Below, in pieces: positions 28,001-36,107 of a stretch of DNA of 64,000 nt (the stretch's first letter is position 1; every line of letters starts with the position of its first letter). Below the pieces are notes generated by a model, which saw only the letters and a list, made by a program, of their open reading frames with translations, was not told where the DNA came from and searched no databases. The position numbers and the translations under genes were made by a program. The stretch lies in NCBI RefSeq assembly GCF_001673405.1, contig NZ_LZLV01000004.1, forward strand, positions 58,101-122,100, read 5' to 3'. Source of the stretch: Mycobacterium sp. 1245111.1. Lineage in GTDB: Bacteria; Actinomycetota; Actinomycetes; Mycobacteriales; Mycobacteriaceae.

Positions 28001-30073
28001 CAGGCTCTCGACCCGCTCCGCGGTGGCGAACACCGCAACCATCCGACCGCCCGACGGCAGGCTGCCGAACAGACGCCCGCGTTCGGCCATCAGCTTCGCG
28101 CCGTCCTCCAGGCTGAAGACGCCCGCGACGCAGGCCGCCGAGTATTGGCCGACGCTGTGACCCAGCACGACGGCCGGCTCGAATCCCCACGACTGCCAGA
28201 GCCGGGCCAGCCCCATCTCCACCGCGAACAGCGCGGGCTGGGCGTAGGTGGTCTGCCGAAGGGTCTCTTCGGCGGCCGGGCCGTCGACGTCGAAAATCAC
28301 GTCCAGCAAAGGCTTTTCCAGCACCTCGGCCACCGCTGCGGCGCAGCGGTCAACCGTCTCGGCGAACACCGGCTCGGTGTCGTACAGCTCGCGCGCCATG
28401 CCGGGGTACTGGCTGCCCTGGCCGGTGAACAGCCAGGCCGTCTTGGGCGTGGCGTCGGAAACACCGCGCACCAGGCCGGGCGCCGGGCGGTCGTCGGCCA
28501 ATGCGCCGAGCAGTTCGCTGGCAGATTCCTTGGAGTTGACTACCAATGCAGCGCGGTGCTCGAAGTGCGCGCGTCCCACCCCGGCGGTCAGGCACACGTC
28601 GGCCAGGGTGGCCTCCGGGTGCGCGTTCAGCCAGCTGCGGTACTGGTCGGCGATCTGCACCAGCGCGTCGGGCGTCCGCGCCGAGATCGGCAGGATGCTG
28701 AACCGCTTCTCCGAACCCGGCTCGGCCGGGGCGTCGGTGTCCACGATCTGCGGGGCCTTCGCGGGCGCTTCCTCGAGGATGACGTGGGCGTTGGTGCCGG
28801 CGAATCCGAACGAGCTGATACCCGCGATACGCGGCTTACCGTTGCGTTTCCATGGAGTCGCTTCCTTGACCACCTCGAGCGCAAGGCGGTCCCAGGGGAT
28901 GTGCGGCGACGGGTTCTCGAAATGGAGATGCGGTGGCAGCAGCTCGTTTTCGAGCGACAGGATGACCTTGATGACGCCCGCGATGCCTGCGGCGGCCTCC
29001 AGGTGTCCGATGTTGGTCTTCGCCGACCCGATCAGCAGTGGGTCGTTGTCCTTGCGCCCCTCACCGAGTACGGCGCCCGCGGCCTGAGCCTCGATCGGAT
29101 CACCGAGCGACGTGCCGGTTCCGTGCGCCTCCAGGTAGTCGACGTCGGCCGGCGTGAGGCCGGAGCGCTTCAGCGCCTCGGCGATAACCCGTTGCTGGGC
29201 AACACCATTGGGCACGGTCAAGCCGCCCGACGCGCCGTCCTGGTTGATCGCGCTGCCGCGGATGACGGCCCGGATGTTGTCGCCGTCGTTGATCGCGTCC
29301 TCTAGACGTTTGATGACGATGACGCCGCAGCCCTCGCCGCGCACGTAACCGTCGGCGGCCGCGTCGAAGGTCTTGCATCGGCCGTCCGGTGAGAGCATGT
29401 GCGCGCTGGAGAACGTGATCATCGTCGCCGGCGTGAGCAGAACGTTCGCGCCACCGGCCAATGCCAGGTCGCACTCCCCGAGTTGAAGCGCCTGGCATGC
29501 CTGGTGGATGGCCACCAACGACGAACTGCAGGCCGTGTCGACGGCGACCGCCGGGCCCTGAAGGCCCAACCGGAAACTGATCCGGCCGGCCGCCGCGGCG
29601 TTCGACGTCCCGATCGCCATGTAGGCCTCGATCTCGGGGAACGTCAGCTCACCCGATGCCATGCCGAGATAGTCATGAGTGGCCAAACCGACGAACACAC
29701 CGGTGTTCGTATTCGCCAAAGATGTTGGCGCGGTGCCGGAATGCTCCACCGCGCGCCACGCCGTCTCCAGCAGCAGCCGATGCTGCGGATCCAGCATCCG
29801 GACCTCGCGCGTCGACATCCCAAAGAACGGCGCGTCGAATCCCGTCACGTCATCGACGAAACCCGCCCGCCGCGTCGCCACCTTTCCCGGCGTGTCCGGG
29901 TCAGGGTCGAAGAACTCGTCGACGTCCCATCGGTCGGCAGGCACCTCCGAGATTGCGTCGCGGCCTTCACGCAGCACGTCCCAGAACTCGTCGGCGTCGG
30001 CGGCCCCCGGAAAGCGCGCCGCATAACCGACGATCGCGAAACGGGGAGGTGACTGCCGGCCTTCGGATGCCAT
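19019..30073 (-). CDS. Bimodular type I polyketide synthase of a TPP-type locus
   Basis: About 3684 residues from ATG 30073 (MASEGRQSPPRFAIVGYAAR). Module 1 is KS (Cys182 in DTACSSS), AT (Ser640 in GHSVGQ), KR (Tyr1329 in GQTAYGAAN) and ACP (Ser1497 in GMDSL), with no DH or ER. Module 2 is KS (Cys1729), AT (Ser2197), DH (His2495 in HVIYGTVVVP), ER (GGVGLAA near 3113), KR (Tyr3444 in GQANYSTAN, LDD present) and ACP (Ser3601 in GTDSL). Both ATs have HAFH, the malonyl-type motif, so unbranched chains are expected. There is no thioesterase; the tail is an acidic AVAEP repeat. Module layout and the divergent papA-mmpL-PE-fadD genes fit the PKS of the trehalose polyphleate locus, which makes phleic acids. 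How a double bond arises with no DH in module 1 is not evident. Confidence 0.93.
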   Translation of the reverse strand: MASEGRQSPPRFAIVGYAARFPGAADADEFWDVLREGRDAISEVPADRWDVDEFFDPDPDTPGKVATRRAGFVDDVTGFDAPFFGMSTREVRMLDPQHRLLLETAWRAVEHSGTAPTSLANTNTGVFVGLATHDYLGMASGELTFPEIEAYMAIGTSNAAAAGRISFRLGLQGPAVAVDTACSSSLVAIHQACQALQLGECDLALAGGANVLLTPATMITFSSAHMLSPDGRCKTFDAAADGYVRGEGCGVIVIKRLEDAINDGDNIRAVIRGSAINQDGASGGLTVPNGVAQQRVIAEALKRSGLTPADVDYLEAHGTGTSLGDPIEAQAAGAVLGEGRKDNDPLLIGSAKTNIGHLEAAAGIAGVIKVILSLENELLPPHLHFENPSPHIPWDRLALEVVKEATPWKRNGKPRIAGISSFGFAGTNAHVILEEAPAKAPQIVDTDAPAEPGSEKRFSILPISARTPDALVQIADQYRSWLNAHPEATLADVCLTAGVGRAHFEHRAALVVNSKESASELLGALADDRPAPGLVRGVSDATPKTAWLFTGQGSQYPGMARELYDTEPVFAETVDRCAAAVAEVLEKPLLDVIFDVDGPAAEETLRQTTYAQPALFAVEMGLARLWQSWGFEPAVVLGHSVGQYSAACVAGVFSLEDGAKLMAERGRLFGSLPSGGRMVAVFATAERVESLTDQFPSLSVAAYNGANTVLSGPAADLDKAVSTLTADGVRCDWLETSHAFHSALLDPILDEFEKYADGFTYASPQRILIDNRTGAVIGRSQKIDGNYWRRHARQPVEFAKSVQTLSDLSCKVLLEIGPQPVLTAAALRAWPDPATTPRAIASLRKNTDDHRQITEALGDAYALGALPDFDAVLQGSARKLDLPTYPFQHRQYWFRDNREMPTQQSHVSSTSETVRLLEDGKIEELATLLGGAGDDGQTISVLTKLAAQHNQQRKNRSITDARYEFRWDKLDAAASDPTESATWLLIGDNGDAVAPLIEALTERGQKHRIIDLPASDADEQELATTLRAAAEESAALRIVAFSAVESDTVPSQRSLARVQQQVLAGTRRLFRAAAAAEMRAPIWVVTRGGQRVTDTDTVSPEQTALWGFGRAASLELPHLWGGLADLAEGTADEWSRVVNQAAAEPRREDQVAVRGHDVYVPRLVRRTAQPSAAPLALRDDATYLVTGGLGSIGLEIAGYLASGGAKHLVLTSRRSPSDAAQKRIDALTEQHGSDIRVVTADVADADDVSRLLSTIKADLPPLAGIVHAAGEIDTTPLADLTDAEVDRVFAGKVWGAWHLSEAAPELKLDFFVTTSSIASVWGGYGQTAYGAANAFLDGLTWRLREQGVAAVGANFGPWSAGMADAESRAKLAKRGIKTLSPADALAGLADLISVSREHGAASGVVARIDWAKFLPLYQNSGRRAFLAELEREVPAAVAPVTTASGKTELVERLTNAPVQQRRKLMSDFLRDAVADVTRVDPSEIREDAGFFDLGMDSLMAVELRRRIEQNVGKEIPATLAMDHPRLSDTVDYLLSDVLALTEQKSGPAVATAVARSDEPIAIIAVSCRFPGAPNPEAFWDLLSGGVNAIREVPEDRFDIDEFYDPDPDSPGKTYTRFGGFLDGIDGFDPEFFGISPREAVWIEPQQRLMLETVWEGLERAGYSPAALRGSRTGVFAGVAANEYAHLLSAESIDKIEPYFITGNALNAISGRVAFALGFEGPAVAVDTACSSSLVAVHQAVQALHSGDCDLALAGGVNVLLSPVTVVAASRARMLSPVGQCKTFDASADGYVRSEGCGILVLKRLSDAQRDGDRIAAVIPGSAVNQDGASSGLTVPNGGAQQRLIATALARAGLSGGDVDYLEAHGTGTPLGDPIEVQAAGAVYGASREANRPLLMGSVKTNIGHTESASGAAGLIKVVLSLQNNVLPQSLHFDNPSPHIPWGSLPVKVVDKSTPWEANGRPRRAGVSSFGFTGTNAHVLIEEAPAPQPLIVGEQPTDDVVALPDSDGQGESVNVLPLSARSPEALVELAQRYGSWLDNHLEADIAEVCLTAGVGRSHFEHRAALVVDSAQTASEGLADLAAGQLRPGVVRGECTDRPTTAWLFTGQGSQYAGMARELFDAEPVFAETVKRCADAVSDLLPEPLLEVIFATDRETGGKAGERLKHTSFAQPALFAIEMGLARLWQSWGIEPDVVLGHSVGQYAAACVAGVFSLEDGVRLMAERGRLFGSLPAGGRMVAVFADPKQVEQVTGEFPKVSVGAYNGPNTVLSGLGEDLEQIVAKFSEDAVRCTWLETSHAFHSELLEPVLGEFESYASQFEFATPTLPLVCNRTGSILTAETPLDAQYWRKHSRQPVQFAESVRTVAALGCSVLMEIGPQPVLTGAAVQVWPEHLAAPRAIVSLRKGVADRRQIADALANAYVSGHRPTFEALHQHHGRRLELPTYPFQRRRFWPKSSAITVDGPAMSGLLGSGKDLASGDSVYTSRLSVKSQPWLNDHVIYGTVVVPGATYAAMALAAVGTPAHVKEVFFYEPIILPEKASREVQLTLSPLEEGWKFQVHSRPYGVKDAEWSLNADGTAIAGVGEEPESVDAEEPIDAAIERMERMRPQELFETFDDMELSWGPNWSGSLKSLWLGEGEAIGDISVGEELSENLGTEPMHPVLMDLCTGVAFPAFPALRAAEQGVSGLFLPLRYEQVTLKDKMPRRFYCRAKWHTNELDGETQVFDLDYIDRDGRNLGGIRGFTVKRAPREALLRGLGGDATRLLYTLGWHEVPLAASEEAVTPSGTWLVAGFSELAAALPGCIPFDRSHDSELLGQALAQAHEKGMPYTGIVWRSSRRPAEESTAEQISRLEAEIENLLSAVHTAQADNSVKLPGGLWIVTERAVATESGEPVDAVQAALWGLGRTVLNEEPGLRSKLIDIDGSPEAVKLLTGMLATPVDEPELALRQGKALASRLLQWSRSGHLSVPRADDYALLPTERGAIDNLRLTEKEVLPPDEGYVQVRVEAAGLNFRDVLNVLGLYPGDPGPVGGDFAGTVTQLGEGVTGLEVGQRVYGTMQGAFASRFNVPAQFLAPIPDGVSAVEAATIPAAALTVRLSFDWSKLNPGDRVLIHAASGGVGLAAIQMAQQHGAEVYATASTFKRATLRKLGVKHVYDSRTTDFADQILEDTDGAGVDVVLNSLTSEGFIEATVRATAKNGRFAEIAKRDIWTHEQMAEARPDIAYEIVALDTVMFTEPDRIRDLLTEVSDGLAKGEWTPLPAEIYPLTEARTAFRRMQQARHIGKIVCQMPTPLAPRPDRTYLITGGLGAIGLSTASYLAQRGAGDIVLTSRREPDAEARKTIDDITERYKARVHTFSADVGNESDVEKLLERIRGELPPLAGIAHLAGVLDDALLGQQDLDRFRTTLAPKAFGAFYLDRLTRDDKLDFFVVSSSVSSLLGPPGQANYSTANALLDGLIADRKAHGLPATAINFGPWGGAGMASSEAASSNISAQGLLPLDASGALGALAEVVANGTGQATVLKANWARAAKVMGSSRPPILDLVLPSEMSEVVDSELLKQLQELPVSERATFITEFLQREVQGFLRLAQPPAATSRFLDLGTDSLMAVELRNRLHSQFGGKFTINATAVFDYPTIGGLGEYLAAQMPDAESEAVAEPAAVAELDAVAEPNAVEGQSETESEPAAEQS
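19076..19129. repeat. 18-bp imperfect tandem repeat in the PKS tail
   Basis: Three copies of an 18-base unit around GGCTCAGCAACGGC start near 19076, 19094 and 19112; a decayed fourth lies just before. They encode the alanine/glutamate-rich AVAEP-type tail after the last ACP. Confidence 0.8.
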
Positions 30074-30412
30074 GCGTTGGTGTCCTCTCGGCTTGGGGAC
30101 TGGTGGAAGATTCGGTCGCCGCACGCGGCCCGGATGCGCAACAGACTTGTCCGCGCGCCCGAGGATTGCAAGTACCGCTCCGGCGGCAGTGCCGGACTCC
30201 GCGCACCGTACCCCAGGGTATGGCTCACATCACCCGTTGGCACGCCGGGCGGTTCCTGTCAATAGACGTACTGCTTGCCATTATTAACCCAGTCAAGATC
30301 GGTGTACATGCGACCGACGACGGGCGACACTCACAGCCGCGCGGGCTATCTTGGGTCTCGCCGCCAGCACGAGCGGCCGACTCGGAGCCGTCCAACTGAG
30401 GAGGACAATCTT
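30074..30412. promoter_or_regulatory. Divergent promoter region between the PKS and papA
   Basis: No gene is supported. It separates the minus-strand PKS from the plus-strand papA-mmpL-PE-fadD-gap run, so it must carry both promoters. A relatively AT-rich patch (about 30255-30300, including TTGCCATTATTAACC) is the best promoter candidate for the plus strand. GAGGAGGAC at 30399-30407 is a strong ribosome site for papA. No clear operator was found. Confidence 0.5.
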
Positions 30413-31834
30413 TTGCGCATCGGGCAAATTACGGTCGGCTCTCTTAATGAGTGGACGCTAACCCCGGGCACCGTCACCTCCTGGCACCCGACCGCGACCG
30501 CTGCGGAAAAGGCTCGTCGAGCACCGGTCAGCTCGGTGCCCGTCAGCTACATGCAGGGGCAGCACTTACGTAACTATTACGAGCGCAACGCCGCAGGACT
30601 CAACTTTTCCCGGCAGATCATTGCCAGCTGCGATGCCAAAGGCGAGTGCAACATCGCCGCGATGAACACCGCGCTGAATGCCTACCTGCGTCGACACGAC
30701 ACATTCCGCAGCTGGTTCGAGCGCACCGACGACGGCGAATTCATCAGGCACACCATCACCGACCCGTCCGATATCGAATTCGAGCCCGTCGACCAGGGCC
30801 ATATGACCGTCGACGACATCCGTAAACACACCACCGCGATACCCAATCCGCTGGAGTGGGGCTGTTTCACGTTCGGGATCGTGCAACGCGAGGGGCAATT
30901 CACCTTCTTCGTCGCGATGGACCACGTGCACGGCGACGCGACGCTGATCGGCACCACGATGATGGAAGCCAACGGCATGTACGCCGCGCTGAGCAGCGGC
31001 GGTGAGGCCCTGGAACTTCCCGACGCCGGCAGCTTCGACGACTTCTGCGTTCGCGAGCGCGAATCCACGTCGACCTTGACGCTGGATTCACCGGGCGTAC
31101 AGGCATGGCTCGACTTCGCCGAGAACTGCGATGGCGGCTTCCCCGAGTTCCCGCTTCCGCTGGGCGATCCGGAGAAGACGACCAGCAGCGAGATGTCGTC
31201 TGAGCTGCTGATGACCGACGCCCAGACCGAGCGGTTCGAAGCGGCCTGTGGGACGGCGGGCGCGCGCTTCGTCGGTGGCCTGTTCGCCTGCCTCGGGCTG
31301 GTCGAGCACGAATTCACCGGCGCTCTCACGTATTACGGGCTCACGCCGAGGGATTCGCGCACCGGCGCGGACAACTTCATGACCCAGGGCTGGTTCACCG
31401 GCCTGATCCCGATCACCGTGCCGATCGCCGCGACCTCGTTCAACGAGGCCGCATACGCCGCGCAGACCTCGTTCGACTCAGGCCTGGACATGGCGCGGGT
31501 GCCCTATTACCGCGTGTTGGAGCTGGCACCTTGGCTGAAGTGGCCGCAACCGAACTTTCCGGTGTCGAACTTCCTGCATGGCGGGGCTGCTCCGCTCAAC
31601 GCTATTCTCGCGGCAGGCGATATGGGCCTGGCCGACAACATCGGGATCTACCCTGATGGGCGATTCTCCTACCAGCTGACTATCTATATTTTCCGCTACA
31701 AAGAGGGCACGGTGATGGCGATCATGCATCCCGACAATCCGATCGCCCTGAAGTCAGCCACTCGGTACATGGAGGCAATGCGCGCAGTGTGCGTGCGGGT
31801 GGCCGACAGCGGACACTGGGGACGCGTCGCCTGA
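30413..31834 (+). CDS. papA3: Polyketide-associated acyltransferase, PapA3-like
   Basis: A 473-residue condensation-domain-like acyltransferase that moves a fatty or polyketide chain onto trehalose. The start is TTG 30413 (LRIGQITVGSLNEWTLTPG), supported by GAGGAGG eight bases upstream and by the PapA-typical opening; the longer frame to 30275 is rejected. The active-site motif HxxxD is seen as His171-Asp175 in DHVHGDA. Length agrees with PapA3 of M. tuberculosis (about 472). Position directly before the mmpL gene and divergent from the PKS matches papA3 of the TPP locus. Exact acyl donor and acceptor are inferred from the locus. Confidence 0.88.
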   Translation: MRIGQITVGSLNEWTLTPGTVTSWHPTATAAEKARRAPVSSVPVSYMQGQHLRNYYERNAAGLNFSRQIIASCDAKGECNIAAMNTALNAYLRRHDTFRSWFERTDDGEFIRHTITDPSDIEFEPVDQGHMTVDDIRKHTTAIPNPLEWGCFTFGIVQREGQFTFFVAMDHVHGDATLIGTTMMEANGMYAALSSGGEALELPDAGSFDDFCVRERESTSTLTLDSPGVQAWLDFAENCDGGFPEFPLPLGDPEKTTSSEMSSELLMTDAQTERFEAACGTAGARFVGGLFACLGLVEHEFTGALTYYGLTPRDSRTGADNFMTQGWFTGLIPITVPIAATSFNEAAYAAQTSFDSGLDMARVPYYRVLELAPWLKWPQPNFPVSNFLHGGAAPLNAILAAGDMGLADNIGIYPDGRFSYQLTIYIFRYKEGTVMAIMHPDNPIALKSATRYMEAMRAVCVRVADSGHWGRVA

Positions 31835-31873
31835 CGTGGGCGGACGACTTCGCCGACCGGGAAGAAGACTTAC

Positions 31874-34861
31874 ATGCGACGGCTAGCTGACTTCGTGGTG
31901 CGATGGCCCTGGCTGGTGATCGGGGCCTGGATCGCGATCGCGGTGGTATTGCCGCTGTCGTTCCCCTCGCTCAACGAAATGGCCGAGAAACACCCGCTCG
32001 CGATCCTGCCCAGTGATGCGCCCTCGGCCGTCACCGCGCGAAAGATGACCGAGGCGTTCCACGAAGCGGGCTCGGAAGACCTGCTCCTGGTGGTCCTGAC
32101 CGACGACAAGGGACTTACCCCCGCGGACGAGACCACCTACCGCAACCTGGTCGACACGCTGCGCAAAGACACCAAGAACGTGGTCATGCTGCAGGACTTC
32201 ATCAGCACACCGCCGCTGAAGTCGATCGTCACCAGCAAGGACAACAAGGCCTGGGTCTTGCCAGTCGGCGTCGCGGGCGAACTGGGCACGCCGCGGTCCT
32301 ACGAGGCGTTCACTCAGATCACCGGCGTCGTCAACCACGCCGTCGCCGGAACCGGGCTGAGGGCCAACCTCACCGGGCCCGCGGGGACCGTCGCCGATCT
32401 CACGGTCGCCGGTCAACAGGACCGGATGCCGATCGAACTGGCAATCGGCGTCATGGTGCTCATCGTGCTGCTGATCGTGTATCGCAGCGCCATCACGATG
32501 CTGTTGCCACTGATCACGATCGCGTTGTCACTGGTGATCGCGCAGGCGGTGGTGGCTGCCTACTCCTTCTTGACGGGCTCCGGCGTTTCGAACCAGTCGA
32601 TTGTGTTCCTGAGCGCGATCATGGCCGGCGCCGGAACGGATTACGCCGTATTCCTGATCAGCCGATATCACGACTACCTCAGGTTGGGCGAGAGCCAGGA
32701 GACCGCGCTGAGAAAGGCGCTGGTCTCGATCGGCAAGGTCATCACCGCGTCTGCCAGCACCGTCGGCATCACCTTCCTGGTGATCAGCTTCGCCCAGATG
32801 GGTGTCTTCCAGACCGTCGGTATCGCCTCGGCAATCGGCGTCGGCATCGCCTACCTGGCCGCGGTCACGTTGCTGCCGGCCATTATCGCCCTGGCCGGTC
32901 CACGCGGCTGGGTCGAGCCGCGACGCGAGTTGACCGCGCCGTTCTGGCGACGATCCGGTATCCGCATCGTGCGCCGGCCGCGGGTCCACTTGCTCGCCAG
33001 CCTGATCGTGCTGGGCCTGCTGGCCAGCTGCGCGGGGCTGATCCGCTACAACTACGACGACCGCAAGGCGCTGAGCGCCTCGGCCCCGAGCTCGCTCGGG
33101 TACGCCGCACTGGATCGCCATTTCCCGGTGAACCAGTCAATTCCGGAGTACATCTTCGTCCAATCGCCGCAGGACTTGCGTAATCCGCAAGCTCTGGCCG
33201 ACTTGGAACAGATGGCCGACCGCGTCAGCCAGCTGCCCAACGTCGCGGCGGTCAGCGGCATCACCCGACCCACCGGAAACGTGCCGGAGCAATTTCGGGC
33301 CACGTATCAGGCGGGCGCCATCGGGTCGTTCCTCGCCGGCGGATCCACGCTGATCAACGACCACACCAACGACCTCAACCAGCTGTCCGAGGGCTCTGTC
33401 ACGCTGGCCGACAAGCTCGAACAGGTTCAGGGCCAGGTCGGCGAACTCGCCGCCAGCGTCCAGGAACTGGACAACACGTTCAAGTCGACGAAAGACCAGT
33501 ACAGCGGCGAGACGCTGGTCCACGAGGTGGACCTCGCGGCTCAGCTCGTCGACCACGTGAACGCGATCAGCAACAAAATGGGCTGGAACTACACCGGCGC
33601 CAAGAACCTGGTCGAGTGGGTCGGCCCAGTGCTGACCGCCCTGCGCGGCAACCCAGTCTGCGACCTGAACGAGTCGTGCAGCAACACGCGTAGCGAGTTC
33701 GAGCAGCTGCTCGGTCCGCAGAACCAAGAAGACGTCGACGCGATCAACGACCTGGCTCGCCAGATGGGCGACTACCCGGACAAGAAGGAGCTCAAGGCCT
33801 CGACCGACAGGATGCGAGCGTCGATCTCGAAACTCACCGGCGTGCTGAAGACACTGGGCATGGATCAGCCCGGGGGGCTGCAGGCGAACCTGGATCAATT
33901 GCAGGGCGGCGCAAATCAGTTCGCCGGTGGCAGCCGCCAGATCGCCGACGCGGTGAACCAGCTGGTGGACCAGGTCAAGCAACTGGGCGCCGGCCTCAGC
34001 GAATCGGCGACGTTCCTGCTGTCGCTCAAAAAGGACGCGGCGCAACCCTCGATGGGCGGGTTCAACATCCCGGCCCAGCTGCTGCGGTTGCCGGAGTTCC
34101 AAGACGCCGCAAAGGTTTTCATTTCGGCGGACGGCCATTCGGTGCGCTACCTGGTGCAGACGAAGCTGAACCCGTTCAGCACGGAGGCGATGGACCAAGT
34201 CAACGCGATCCTGACGACCGCGAAGGGCGCCCAACCGAACACCATGTTGTCGGACGCCAAGATTTCGATGGCCGGCTACACGGTGGGACTCAAGGACACC
34301 CGCGACTACTACCAGCACGACATCCGGTTCATCATCGCGACGACCCTGTTAGTCGTGCTGTTGACGCTGATCGTGCTGCTGCGGGCGATCGTCGCGCCGC
34401 TCTACCTGGTTGCGTCCGTGGTGGTTTCGTACCTGTCGGCCGTCGGCATCGGCGCGGTGGTCTTCCAATTCATCCTGGGCCAGCAACTGCACTGGAGCGT
34501 GCCCCCGTTGGCGTTCGTGGTGCTGGTCGCGGTGGGAGCCGACTACAACATGTTGCTGGTCTCGCGAATGCGCGACGAGTCGCCGCACAGCATGCGCTAC
34601 GGGATCATCCGGACCCTGAGTTCGACCGGTGGCGTGATCACCGCGGCGGGCCTGATTTTCGCCGCCTCGATGGCCGGCCTGCTGTTCTCCAGCATCGGCA
34701 CCGTCGTCCAGGGCGGTTTCGTCATCGGCGTGGGAATTCTGCTCGACACGTTCCTGGTGCGGACGATCACCGTTCCCGCAATTGCGGCTCTGGTGGGACG
34801 GGCAAACTGGTGGCCGTCGTCGAGGTCGGCTCCGATACCCGCGCAGCCTCGCGCGAGTTAG
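31874..34861 (+). CDS. mmpL10: RND lipid transporter, MmpL10-like
   Basis: A 995-residue MmpL-family exporter in the inner membrane that carries glycolipid precursors outward using proton motive force. It starts MRRLADFVVRWPWLVIG, with TM1 near 12-35. The first periplasmic domain precedes TM2-6, in which GAGTDYAVFLISRYHD carries the Asp-Tyr proton-relay pair. The second periplasmic domain is long and helical, with coiled-coil stretches such as LADKLEQVQGQVGELAASVQ. TM8-12 contain the second pair in VGADYNMLLVSR. Forty bases after papA, and followed by the PE-PPE gene, it fits the TPP transporter MmpL10, proposed to export diacyltrehalose precursors. Confidence 0.92.
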   Translation: MRRLADFVVRWPWLVIGAWIAIAVVLPLSFPSLNEMAEKHPLAILPSDAPSAVTARKMTEAFHEAGSEDLLLVVLTDDKGLTPADETTYRNLVDTLRKDTKNVVMLQDFISTPPLKSIVTSKDNKAWVLPVGVAGELGTPRSYEAFTQITGVVNHAVAGTGLRANLTGPAGTVADLTVAGQQDRMPIELAIGVMVLIVLLIVYRSAITMLLPLITIALSLVIAQAVVAAYSFLTGSGVSNQSIVFLSAIMAGAGTDYAVFLISRYHDYLRLGESQETALRKALVSIGKVITASASTVGITFLVISFAQMGVFQTVGIASAIGVGIAYLAAVTLLPAIIALAGPRGWVEPRRELTAPFWRRSGIRIVRRPRVHLLASLIVLGLLASCAGLIRYNYDDRKALSASAPSSLGYAALDRHFPVNQSIPEYIFVQSPQDLRNPQALADLEQMADRVSQLPNVAAVSGITRPTGNVPEQFRATYQAGAIGSFLAGGSTLINDHTNDLNQLSEGSVTLADKLEQVQGQVGELAASVQELDNTFKSTKDQYSGETLVHEVDLAAQLVDHVNAISNKMGWNYTGAKNLVEWVGPVLTALRGNPVCDLNESCSNTRSEFEQLLGPQNQEDVDAINDLARQMGDYPDKKELKASTDRMRASISKLTGVLKTLGMDQPGGLQANLDQLQGGANQFAGGSRQIADAVNQLVDQVKQLGAGLSESATFLLSLKKDAAQPSMGGFNIPAQLLRLPEFQDAAKVFISADGHSVRYLVQTKLNPFSTEAMDQVNAILTTAKGAQPNTMLSDAKISMAGYTVGLKDTRDYYQHDIRFIIATTLLVVLLTLIVLLRAIVAPLYLVASVVVSYLSAVGIGAVVFQFILGQQLHWSVPPLAFVVLVAVGADYNMLLVSRMRDESPHSMRYGIIRTLSSTGGVITAAGLIFAASMAGLLFSSIGTVVQGGFVIGVGILLDTFLVRTITVPAIAALVGRANWWPSSRSAPIPAQPRAS

Positions 34862-34918
34862 CGCCCACCCCCTATGTGTGTGAAACTACGAGACGAACCC
34901 AACGGGTCAGGAGTAGGG

Positions 34919-36061
34919 ATGAAGAAACTACTCGCAGGAGTATCAGCGCTGGTAACTATCGGCGCGACAGGATGTTTCGGCGTCGGGACCGCATCCGCCG
35001 ACGGCCCGCAGATCAGCGGACCCCCCTCCCCTGGAGCGCCGGGCGATCAAACCGCTTACGCCCTCGGCGGCGCGCACGTGCTGGGTGTCCCCTACGACAA
35101 TTACATCCGCATGGAGGGAGCTGAATGGTTCCCAGGCCAGCAGCGTCAGATCGTCCGCTATCCGGCCGGTCAGGTCCAGGGTCACGTGCTGGCACGACTC
35201 TTCCCCGGCCTTAAGCAGGAGATCGACAACCTCGACCAGCAGTTCCCGGGCGTGGGCCTGGACGGCCCCAGCGTGGGCCAGTCGGTCGACGTCGGGGTCG
35301 ACAACCTCGACAACGCGATCCGGACCACCGGTCGCCCCGGCACGGCGATCGGCCTGTCCGAGGGCGGGTTCGTGGTCGACGGCGAGCAGTTGCGGCTGGC
35401 TTCGGCCCCTGACGCTCCGCCGCCCAACGCCCTGAACTTCGCCACCTTCGGGGACCCCATCGGGCGGCACGCCTGGGGCCAGAGTTTCTTGCGGGCTACC
35501 TACCCGGTCGGCGCCAATGTGCCGGCGCTGGACTTCGTGATGACTCCGGAGTACGTGAGTCAGTACGACACCAACCGGTTCGTAGCCGCCTACGACTCGA
35601 TCGCAGACTTTCCGGACCGCCCGGACAACATGTTCGCGTTCGCGAACACGTTGATGGGTCTGGCCACCGGTCACACCGCGGTGGCATTCACCAATGCCAG
35701 CATGGTGCCGCCGCAGAACATCAGGACCACGATCAACGCGCGGGGCGCCAAGGACACCACGATCATGGTCCCGCAACAGCATCTTCCGCTGGTCATGCCG
35801 TTGAAGTACATCGGCATTCCGGAGGACACGCTGAACAAGCTCGACGCGATACTCATCCCGCGCGTGAATGCGGGCTACATTAGAAACGACGATCCGGCGA
35901 CGGCGCCGGTTCAGGTGGACCCGGTGCACGGTTTCGATCCGGCAGTGGTCACCGCTCCGACGAATCAAGCCACGTTCGGCGGCGGTGCGGATCCGTTATC
36001 CCAGGCGCTCAGCGGTGCCCTGTCGGTGCTTTCGCACGGCGCGAGCGAATCGGCAAACTGA
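34919..36061 (+). CDS. Secreted PE-PPE-domain acyltransferase/hydrolase of the TPP locus
   Basis: A 380-residue exported serine hydrolase. The start at ATG 34919 ([18 protein letters not shown]) has AGGAGTAGGG just upstream; the frame to 34874 is longer but lacks a site. The signal peptide can be read two ways: lipobox-like GATGC at Cys19, or AXA cleavage at ASA-DG. The PE-PPE alpha/beta-hydrolase domain has nucleophile Ser147 in IGLSEGG (GxSxG). There is no PE domain, although the TPP-locus homologue is called PE. That homologue and the related Chp1/Chp2 proteins transfer acyl chains between trehalose lipids outside the membrane, the likely role here. Confidence 0.87.
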   Translation: MKKLLAGVSALVTIGATGCFGVGTASADGPQISGPPSPGAPGDQTAYALGGAHVLGVPYDNYIRMEGAEWFPGQQRQIVRYPAGQVQGHVLARLFPGLKQEIDNLDQQFPGVGLDGPSVGQSVDVGVDNLDNAIRTTGRPGTAIGLSEGGFVVDGEQLRLASAPDAPPPNALNFATFGDPIGRHAWGQSFLRATYPVGANVPALDFVMTPEYVSQYDTNRFVAAYDSIADFPDRPDNMFAFANTLMGLATGHTAVAFTNASMVPPQNIRTTINARGAKDTTIMVPQQHLPLVMPLKYIGIPEDTLNKLDAILIPRVNAGYIRNDDPATAPVQVDPVHGFDPAVVTAPTNQATFGGGADPLSQALSGALSVLSHGASESAN

Positions 36062-36107
36062 CCACTGCCTCCGAATCCTCAATTCGACACGAAGTGACGG
36101 ACGACAT

